Assembly: GCA_035222895.1 (NCBI GenBank)
Contig: JAVYIG010007445.1
Coordinates: 1 to 64,000, forward strand
DNA: 64,000 bases
Source of the DNA: Strongylocentrotus droebachiensis
Taxonomy: Eukaryota; Echinodermata; Echinoidea; Camarodonta; Strongylocentrotidae
Reading direction: 5' to 3'
This document shows, in pieces, positions 55,366 to 64,000 of this stretch (position 1 is the first letter of the stretch; every line of letters begins with the position of its first letter). The notes under the pieces were generated by a model. That model had not been told where the DNA came from. It searched no databases and was given only the letters and a program-made list of their open reading frames with translations. The translations under genes were made by a program, and so were the position numbers.

Positions 55366-58300
55366 GTAGGTCTATACACTTTTTCTGTTCATGTTTGATA
55401 CTCTTCAAGCCCCGCTGTACTACGTATAGCTACTTGCGCCCTCTATATAGCAAACAATGCCTAATTGGTGCCTGTTGGTCCCCCATGATCCCCTTTTTCC
55501 TATGTAAATTGAGAGCTGATTTGATGAGATAATCACCTGTCAGTGACCTTGCAGGTAGGTCTAATCCCCCTGGCCAAACTAGTGTAGACGGGCTTTACAG
55601 GCGTACCAAGGGGGCCCAAGGGGAGCAATGTCCACTATGCGAAATTGAAACAAATTAAGTCATCCAGGGAACTTACGGGTCAAGACCTCTAAATGCTACC
55701 TATATCCCTAGTCTGCAGGCACAAACCCTGGTCAGTCGTAAAAGAGAGTCTGCACTATAAGACTACCACATGCCATGTACTACAGCTGCTTCTGACACAA
55801 CCAGTGGGTAGCTGGGCTAGGCTTTTCTCAATGATTTTTTGATAAAGTGTCAAATTAGGGTCTGTGCTTGCAGACTACTCTATCCCTACTCCCAGGTGTT
55901 TGGAAGAACTCTTGTTTTGTTATGTGTCAGCTCCCTTCCCCTCCCCCTCTCTCTCTCCCTCTCTCTCTTTCCGTCTCTGTATATATCTATCTATCTCTCT
56001 CTCTCTCTCTCTGATCAAATTATGCCGCAAAAAGGGGGAAAAGAAAGATTATGTTATGGAAGGGGAAAAGGGGGAAATGAAATAGGAGAAAATTAGATGA
56101 ATGAAGAGCCCTTCCGCCACCATCACTTCCAATCAGCGATCTTTTTGATATATCACAACTACTAAAAAAAAAAATTGTTTAATAAATGAGACTGGCCTCT
56201 ACCCTCCCCCAACCCCCATCCCCTCCTCCCATATGATTGCGGTGCCCCTTAGTTGCCTGGAAATCTATTAATCCCCCTTTTTTTTTTTTAATTCTAAGCG
56301 TTAGCAATATACAATCAACGTTAACTATCAAAATTATGGTATAACATGATTAATGGCCAGAATTAAAAAAAAAAATTGGACTAAGAAATATATTCATTTG
56401 CTTCATGCATTGCATCTTTTGAGAGCAATATTCACGTTCTATTGATTATCTTTTGCCCTAAAACGGAATTTATTCCCGGATATGTAAATTATAATCATAC
56501 ATACTCTAGTCTAGAACACAAAAAGAATACCATTGCGACAATACGTTGACACTATTATCACTAAGGCCAGTAAGAAGTGGGAATTTTCTCGGACGAAAAG
56601 ATATTTTAGATGATTTTTTTATAATGTGTTTAATTGATGATATTATACAGGGAGCCTGAACTGGCCCATATCGAGAGGGACCACAGATCCAACGTAGCGG
56701 AAGGCACGTACCAAATGTTGATTAAGTGGCGTCGGGACCAGATGAACGCGGATGCGGCTTTCTCTAGTCTGCAGAACGCCTTGATCAACGCTAAACTGGG
56801 CGCTGTCGCCCGCCAACTTATCAGAGGTGAGTCTAAATCAAGAGAATGCGATTTATGACAATTTACCCCCCCCCCTCCCCAAAGAAAAAGAACATTCAAA
56901 AGTATTTACAAATAAAAACATTCTAGATCAGTGACTTAGCATTGGTTCATTAATTGGGATGGTATTGGTCTCAGAAGATGGCATTCAAGGCGAAGTCTTG
57001 AAAGAAATGGCAAGAGATCAAAGAAAAATCTATTTCAGTAATCTTTCATTGTTCATTATCTACATTTTCTCTAATTTTTCCACCTTTTCACCAATGCACA
57101 ACCGGCAGTGCTTGTTCTTTCTATTATCATCTATTATTGACCTCTATTGTAGTAAGAAGACGTTGGGAGTTTAAAAAAAAATCAATATAACTAATATTTA
57201 AGAAATGTTTTGAGTTTTACACAGATTAGAAGTTGTATCTTTGATTATTTCTTATCTACTCAGGTTCAGTGTATGGAATTGACTGCATGGATGGCGGCGG
57301 TATCCTCAACACAAGTGGCTTGAAGGAAGATAACTTTGATACCCGAAAATTAAGAAGGGAACTCGAGATGAAATACCACTCTCATCTCTGCACCATGCGG
57401 CTCCTACCTTGGGATGCGAGATCAAGAGTCGCCGTCGATCGTTACTTTAACGACATTGGGATCTCACTGGAAGATACCTCGGTGCGGCAACACACGAAGA
57501 TTTCCTTGGAACATCATCGCCATGACATATTTACAATCAGCGCGGCGAAGAACCTACCTACTAATCGGATCCTTCTTCAGGGAAATTCAGGATCAGGGAA
57601 ATCGACGGTTGTTGCGAAGCTGGCGCTTGATTGGATTACGCGTCATCCAAATTCACCCCTCAAAGACCTCCCACTTCTGTTCGTTCTCCCTTTGCATAAG
57701 TTGAACGAAACGTCGAATTTTGGTGAAGCTGTGCGAGAACATCTACTACCAGAGGACACGACGTTCACAGCAGAGGCTATCGAAGCATACGTGAAAGCGA
57801 ATCCAAGAGAAGCCTTGCTCGTTCTAGATGGACATGATGGGATGATGAAAAGCAAGGCGAAAGGTGATAAGGTTGGGAACCTGGTGAAGATCATTGAGAA
57901 CAAACGCCTGACAGAGTGCAAGGTTCTTGTAACGTCAAAGTATTGGAGCGTGGCGCAGATGAAGGAATCGGTCATTCGAGAATATACCCTTCTGGAGATG
58001 GAAGGCTTCAAGGTAGAAGATACTTTCTCTTACATAATATCTTACTTTGAAGATGATGAAGAGATGGCACAGGGTTTGATTCGTCATATTGAAGCCTGTC
58101 CGGATCTGATGGAGAGCTTATGTCCGTGTCCTCTTTTTTGTTCTATCTTATGCCACCTCTGGGAAGAAGATCTCAGCAAGGGAGGAGGGGATCGTCTGGG
58201 AACCAGCAGCCAGATGACAGATCACATCGTGCGCAGTCTATGGACGCACTTGGAGGCTAAGAACAAGGACGAAGATATCAACGATCAATCAGATCTTCAC

Positions 58301-60577
58301 AGGCTTAACTCAGAGTCCACGCATAGAAATAGGTTATCTTTTCTCTGTAGAAGGTTGAGTGTTGTCAGGAAACGGTCGACGAAAAGAGGACTTGTTGGAG
58401 GAATTCCTAGGCATTCGCTAAAATCCACGATGTCCCGCCTGGGTAAGGTTGCTCTGGAGAAATTAGTATCAAGGAACCCCGATGGAGAGTTAGAACAGAA
58501 GGATGTTATTTTTTGCCGTGAGTTCACAGAAATTGGTCTAGCAGCAGGAATTCTATCCCACAATCGAGGGGAAAGCAGTGGGTTCCCACTTCGGAAAGGC
58601 TTTCAGAGTGAAAACCTTAAAGGGGTGCGATTCAGCGACAAGGGAATGACGCAGAAGTGTGCAGCTGTCCACCTGGCATCTCTCTGGAAGAGAAACCATG
58701 CCAAATTCACAGAGGTTCTAAAGCACTTGAAGGACAAGTTTGTCGCTGAGGAATTCGAGATCATACTGATGCTTGCTTGCGGTGAAGATGCTAATGTGGC
58801 AAGAGAAATCCTCCAGCACCTTTCTTCTGTCTCAGCTTCGCACGACCTAATGCTGAAATGCTATTTTGAGTGTCCTGAAGAAGTATCAGTTGATGAGGAA
58901 ATGGCTCGAATATTTAAGGAAAAGTACTATGTGGCCCTCTCCAGCCCAGGCTGCTACTCACTTTCTGCACTGAAGTATTTTCTTAAGAAATGGAGTACAG
59001 ATGACTCTGCAATCAGAAAACTGTTGATATCGGCTCTTCCCCTGAGCAGCATGCGGAGCTTTGTAGAGGCCCTCGAGAGGGAGCGTTGCAGAAGTATTTC
59101 TACCATGAGCTTGTCCTGGTGTGACCTTGAAGAAACCGACACATCAGCACTGCTCTATGCACTTGGAAATCTTCCCTCACTATCAGAGTTGACCATGCCC
59201 GGGTCAACGATTGGACCAGGTTTCATCCAGCATATCAGTCGTCTGCCACAAGGATGCTTCGAGAGCCTGGAAACCCTCGAATTGCCAATCTTCACCGCTT
59301 GCGCCGATTCGTTCTTTAGAGCAGTTTTCTGGTCCGGTCAATTTCCAGTACTTCTGAGAGCCGTTCTTACCATCCAGGACATCTGCTCTAATAACACTGA
59401 GCACAAGGATGATGACGAAATGGAGGAACATACGATTCCGACACACCTGCGGAAGATAACTTTGAAGAACAGCAATCTCGCCCTCCACGGATCTCAACGC
59501 TTTGCTAAAACCCTCACCAATGCAACAAAGCTGATGAGCTTATCCCTTATCAACTGTAACTTCCATCCCGACTTTTTTGGTCAGATCGGTGAGCTGCTGG
59601 TCCTGAGAAAAGTTGTCTTGCGCATGGAATCGTGGAAGGGACTCCACTTGGAGATTTTCCTGAAGAAGTGCCCAAGACTGAGTCACATGGAAATCAACTA
59701 CCCATCTTCATCTCGGCATGAGGATGTGGAGGAGACGTTAGCGGTCATCCCTCGGATCTTGTCCAGTCTACCAGGCTTGAACACCATGCACGTTTCGGTG
59801 GGTGTCGGCTGTGACTTCAGAGCCAACGATCAAACCTTGAAGGCAATCTGTGAGGCTTTGAAGAGCTGCAAGGCGCTTAATAGACTAATCATCACCGGTA
59901 TTAAGATGAACACGCAACGTGGGATAGACATCATTCGTACCTGCCAAAGTACCAACGTCCGAATACTTGCGTGAGTCTGAAAAAAGCATATTAACAATAA
60001 CATTAATACAACATTATACTCCACAAAGACATTTAGGGGACCTAAAGTTCATGCTTCGGCATCGATTGCTCTGAGTTCAAATTTTACACAAACCGAATGC
60101 CTAGCTTCAACCCTGGGGCTAACATTGTATCTAACCTTCAACGGTAGAGTTATCTTAAAAACCCGAATACAACAATGGCCTGACCGGGGCAATAGTCGCG
60201 GGAGTATGACTGTGTTATGTCATCATTTTTGTACAAGCAATCGCAGATTCAAAGACACACAGAAACCAAACGAAAAGCAATTCGATTTTACTCGGTTCTA
60301 CTACAGTTACAATTTTCTCCCAATGAACATATTTGAGAGGGGTTCATTCGTTCCAATCTTTATAGGCATAACACATGCACGTATGCTGCTAAACTTTCCT
60401 TTAATCGCAATGTTTAACTGTAGGTTTCCATGAAAGAGGGTACTTCGGCCGTTTTTGAATATCTCCTTTTTTTTTTACAGTCTTACCGCCTGTTTCCGAC
60501 CAGAAGAAGATTTGACGGAGCTGAGGCAACTGCGTGATGAGGTGAACAAAGGCAAGGCAATGGTAGTTGAATGCTGA
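55223..60577 (+). CDS. NLR-type receptor: Death domain, NACHT, LRR-like C-terminus
   Basis: Cytosolic innate-immune sensor candidate of the NOD-like class. Four coding exons (55223-55365, 56651-56826, 57264-59970, 60481-60577) join in frame to 1040 residues. Residues about 15-106 form a Death domain (ESWRLVGLELGLREPELAHI with YQMLIKWRRDQ). Residues about 208-500 form a NACHT ATPase with Walker A GNSGSGKST at 213-221, Walker B ALLVLDGHDG at 290-299 and a CKVLVTSKYW sensor-like motif. Residues about 640-1000 contain diverged leucine-rich repeats (SMRSFVEALERE, LPSLSELTMPGST, LESLETLELP, LMSLSLINCNF). The second Walker B acidic pair is DGHDG rather than the common DxxDE, so hydrolysis may differ from family norms. 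The start ATG has G at -3 and +4. The adaptor and ligand are unknown. The long central exon is typical of such genes in echinoderms. Confidence 0.9.
55404..55598 (+). mobile_element. TTAA MITE family, copy 7
   Basis: Inside NLR intron 1. Ends TTCAAGCCCCGCTGTACTAC and GTAGACGGGCTTTAC are slightly decayed versions of the family ends. Confidence 0.75.
55930..56015. repeat. (CT)n microsatellite in NLR intron 1
   Basis: CTCTCTCTCC and CTATCTATC simple repeats. Confidence 0.8.
56651..56826 (+). CDS. NLR coding exon 2 (Death domain, second half)
   Basis: Encodes EPELAHIERDHRSNVAEGTY and IKWRRDQMNADAAFSSLQN, the helices 3-6 type sequence of a Death domain. Acceptor TTATACAG, donor AGAG|GTGAGT, phase 1. 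Confidence 0.88.
57264..59970 (+). CDS. NLR coding exon 3 (linker, NACHT, winged-helix and LRR-like region)
   Basis: A 2707-bp exon, open throughout, between TCTACTCAG and GC|GTGAGT. It contains the complete ATPase and most of the LRR-like part. Its uninterrupted length, in DNA otherwise dense with stops, is strong evidence for coding. Confidence 0.94.
60481..60577 (+). CDS. NLR last coding exon
   Basis: Acceptor after a long T run (TTTTTTTTTTACAG). Encodes a short tail, LTACFRPEEDLTELRQLRDE then VNKGKAMVVEC, and TGA at 60575-60577. If exon 3's donor were not used, the protein would end at 59974 after only one further residue. Confidence 0.82.
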
Positions 60578-60779
60578 GCAAAGGCATCGTCAAGCAAGAC
60601 ACCGCTCTTCGTGTACCTCGCGCCCGTTAAACCTTGGACTAAGGCTTGTGGGGTTGGAGACGCTTGGAGAGAATCCCCTGATAAATATTTTCATCTAATT
60701 TTACAGATGAATATTATTACAGATTAAGTAGTTTCATGCTGAAGACGTTGCTTTCCTTTCTGTTTCTGCAAGATTGTTG

Positions 60780-60785
60780 AATAAA
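60780..60785 (+). terminator. Candidate poly(A) signal of the NLR gene
   Basis: AATAAA about 200 bases past the stop; a second AATAAA lies near 60836. Confidence 0.5.
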
Positions 60786-60849
60786 CTACCACTATCTTGA
60801 AGACTGCTGCATCTAACAAACAAAAAAAGGAGAAAAATAAACAACATTT

Positions 60850-61212
60850 AGAGGCCCATCAATTTTGTTAAAGACCATGAATATTCATAAGTATTTATTG
60901 GCCTAATCAGTACTTTGGCGGTGTTTCATTACTTTCTAACCTTTATTTACAATATGCACAAACAGTAAAGAAACATTATTAATAGGATTATCTGAATGAA
61001 TTTAAGGTGCAACATTTACTATTAATCAATTTCCGGCCTTCGTTATTTTCTGCAGTGTCATTAGGTTATCGAGAAGATCTCACCATAAATGAAAAAATAT
61101 GCATAGTCAATAGCGTATCTAAGAGGGATAAAAGAAAACAAAATTTGGGTTTTCTGTACAACAGAAAACCAAAATTATGTATTTTATAATCAATATTTGT
61201 CTTCAAACACAT

Positions 61213-61263
<51 letters not shown>

Positions 61264-63100
61264 GGGGGGGGGGGTACCTTTGCAGAAGTGTGTCTTTAAT
61301 GCCCGCCCCCCCCCCAACTCAGGGGTCGGAATGACCGCATGCGTGTTGTCAAAATGTCCGGTAAAGGGGTACTTTTCGTGCGACAAAGTCCGGCCCGAGA
61401 ATTGTAAAAAAAAGGGGTGTATTTGACTTTTCACCCGGAGATTTCTTTAAAAAGGGGGTGTTTTTCCTTTTTTTCTCTCATCTCTTTGGACTTCTGAGGA
61501 GTTATTCCGAATTTAGGGGGGTACATTGAGCATTTTTCCTGATTTAGGGGGGTCTCCAAGGCAGGAAAAGCCCGCGAAAGGCCCGCGAAAGGGGGGTTCG
61601 GAAATGTTGGCAGTCCTCAGATAGGGGGTGCTTTCAAAAAGAGGGAACGAGCATATGCGTACCCTAAATAACACTGAGTGGGGGGGGGGGCGGGCTTTAA
61701 TGACATCCTCTTTCACAGTATGGTACAGTTAAAGTGAAATTTTGCCATCACATTTTTTGGCGAATTCGGGGTGCCCAAACACTTTAGACGGGCTTTTTAA
61801 GTCGAGTGGGTTGCGGTGCGTTGACGCTAAAACGAGTAGGACAAGTACCCTCCTCATAATTCACGGCTGAGTTTTCACTAATGTCTAATTTTGCTATTTA
61901 AATCTTCACAACAGCATGATTTAAAGCCGATTATTCTTAGCGACAAATATGAAAAACGCATCTCAACTTTCTCGTCATGTCTACATCCATGCATTATGAA
62001 TATTAAATTATATATATAGGGCTTATACATAAGTGATATTTTAATGTTTGTCTGATGTTTCAAAATGTAGAGTATTTACCCGAGGCGTAAAAGTGCTCAG
62101 AAGGTCACCAAAGTACAGTAATGTAGGTCAACGAGTTTAGGGCTTGGGGGCTGCACCCCCCCTTAGAATTAAAAAAAACAAGTGTAATTGTCTTGGTAAC
62201 CGTCATTTTTTGTTCGGGCAGCGAAGTGCCCGAAAAATCGAATATCCTCATATTCGGGCGGCAAGATACCCTAATATCTACATGCTTGGGCAGTTAGGGG
62301 CAAGAATATGACGGTAGTTTTTTAATTTTCTAGCTTGTGTATTTCGATGACGAAATAAAACATTTCACCATGATAAAATGTCACTTTGTTTGGGAAATAT
62401 AGAAAGTGAAAATTTGATATTCGAGCTAGAGGCCTCAACTAATCTTGATGAAAATGTCTCCACACGCATAATGTTCAGTGAAGCATAGTTATATCGACCA
62501 AATTAATTACACACCAAAATATGTTTCGATCTTGTTGAGAAACGAAATGTTTTATTTATCTGTTAATAATAATCGAAAGTGTTTATTTTAATATTCTACT
62601 TGCCGTATATGTGTATGCAATGTCGAATTGTTTGTATATCACGATCATGTCTTATATGCTGATTAGTTAGGTCTGTAAGACCCGTTTGCAAAAAATGTAT
62701 ATTTTATTACAACAATAAAATACTGTTTCTCTCTTAATTCTCGTCACTATCTTCACTATTTTCACCGTCGTCATCATCAACAAAATAATCAACATCATCA
62801 TCAACATATCATCATCTGCATCATCATCAACGGCACCATCATTTTAATGATGGCCATCCTCGTAATATTTTTCCTTTTCTCCTTTTCTCATTTTTCCTTC
62901 CATCGTTCCTTTTTTTTTCCCATTTGCAAATTTGTTAAGGTCGCCAAAAAGGAGGGCCGCAGCTCATTCGCCCCCCCCCTCCCACCCCACTTAAATCAGC
63001 CAGTGGTGTAGGCCTATATGTTGTTGCAGGCAATACGCATAACTCCCATTTCTTCTCTTCAATTAAACATCACTGTTAAACCTAGTGAAATCAACCACAT
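60850..63100. other. Repeat-rich intergenic DNA downstream of the NLR gene
   Basis: Contains T and G homopolymer runs (61212-61275), an insert with GCCCGCCCCCC-type inverted ends (about 61300-61705) and an ATC microsatellite (about 62757-62835). The words CAATATTTGTCTTCAAACACAT and GTGAAATTTTGCCATCA either side of 61212-61730 match continuous sequence near 42760-42800, so a block inserted into an older repeat. No gene is supported. Confidence 0.5.
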
Positions 63101-63109
63101 CAAAAAGAA

Positions 63110-63940
63110 ACTGTATGTCTTCAGGAAATCCGTTTGTGGATGCAACACAACTTTCTCTTCTTAAACGATAGTAAAATGGAAATTCTTCATCTGTCTTCTA
63201 AATTTAGACAAACAAATGAGTTGTTACCAATATCTGTTAATAATACACCAATTCATTGTGCCAAGACAGTTCGCAATCTCGGAGTTATTCTGGACAACCA
63301 TCTGTCTCTGCGCAGCCAGATTAATACTGTGTGCCGCAAAGCATCATTTGCTCTTCGAAGAATAGGCAAAGTCCGCAAATTTTTGAATAAAGCTTCAACT
63401 GAAATTCTCATTAACTCTTTCGTATCCTCACTTCTGGACAACTGTAATAGTCTCCTCATTGGTACTTGTGATAAAGGTATGAACAAGTAACAACGGATTA
63501 AAAACTCTGTCGCACGTCTGGTTTCCCTGCAAAAGAAATGTCGACACATAACACCCAACCCCAAAGATTTACATTGGCTCCCAGTTAAATTCAGTAACCA
63601 GTTCAAAATTATTTTGCTAACCTTCAAATCACTCAATGGTCTGTCTCCAGAATATCTCTCTGATCTTGTCTTAAAATATGTTCCATCAAAGTCTTTGCGT
63701 TCTGCATTCTCAAAATCTCATCGTAGCTAAGATAGACAGAACAAAAGCATATGGTGACAGGGCTTTCACTCATATAGCACCATTTTTATGGAATTCCCTT
63801 CCAAACTTTTGGTTCTCCCTTTAACAACATTTAAAGTTTTTAAGTTTAAAAATATCCTTAATCGAATCACTTATGCGCTATCGGAACTCTCAGAATTTCA
63901 ATTCCAGTCACAAATCTCTACGTATTATAAGTTATAGCTA
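63110..63940 (+). mobile_element. Decayed CR1/L2-like LINE, ORF2 C-terminal part
   Basis: Encodes the landmark order WMQHNFLFLNDSKMEILHLS, VRNLGVILDNHLSLRSQI, FLNKASTEILINSFVSS and LLDNCNSLL. After a stop come RIKNSVARLVSLQKKCRHIT, DLHWLPVKF and FKIILLTFKSLNGLSPEYLS. These are the C-terminal reverse-transcriptase region motifs of CR1/L2-type elements. Stops and frameshifts (around 63488, 63728 and further) show it is dead. Confidence 0.85.
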
Positions 63941-64000
63941 ATTCACAGGTTTGATATGACATGGTATATGATTAATTTAATTTGTACACATGGTTCAATT

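Overview
This is intron-rich animal DNA. It is AT-rich, with many ACATGTA-type words, CT/GA, GAT and TAA microsatellites, tRNA-derived SINEs, TTAA-flanked MITEs and fold-back elements, and three spliced genes on the + strand. The repeat style, plus a Death-NACHT-LRR receptor gene and a second NACHT relic, best fits an echinoderm and probably a sea urchin. That organism call is an inference from style and gene content; no species-diagnostic sequence was identified.

Three genes can be reconstructed exon by exon with consistent GT-AG sites and reading phases. (1) 1531-7942 is a MANEA-type Golgi endo-alpha-1,2-mannosidase (GH99). It has two homologous 110-bp exons in tandem (3639-3748 and 5621-5730) with identical phases. 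Only one can be used per in-frame mRNA, so this looks like a mutually exclusive exon pair. (2) 18052-44494 is a complete 24-coding-exon FIG4 (SAC-domain polyphosphoinositide phosphatase), predicted 879 residues, with the CX5R(T/S) catalytic motif intact. (3) 55223-60577 is a four-coding-exon NLR-type receptor (Death domain, NACHT, LRR-like C-terminus), predicted 1040 residues.

Region by region: 1-1.5 kb is unannotated upstream DNA. 1.5-8.6 kb is MANEA. 8-18 kb is gene-free and holds a LINE 3' relic, a NACHT pseudogene on the minus strand and a 2-kb fold-back element built of AACTGG dyads (14626-16640) with another MITE nested in it. 18-44.5 kb is FIG4, whose introns hold SINEs, fold-backs, TTAA MITEs, minisatellites that abut several 3' splice sites, and a tandem array of broken exon-18 copies. 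44.5-55 kb is mostly repeats, including a 900-bp purine tract, a nearly perfect long palindrome (52034-52260) and a possible promoter plus first exon for the NLR gene. 55.2-60.6 kb is the NLR gene. 60.6-64 kb is repeat-rich and ends in a decayed LINE reverse-transcriptase remnant.

The three genes act in different processes (Golgi N-glycan trimming, endolysosomal phosphoinositide turnover, innate immune sensing), and nothing here suggests a shared pathway. MANEA and FIG4 both lie on human chromosome 6q, so their closeness here may be a remnant of ancestral linkage.
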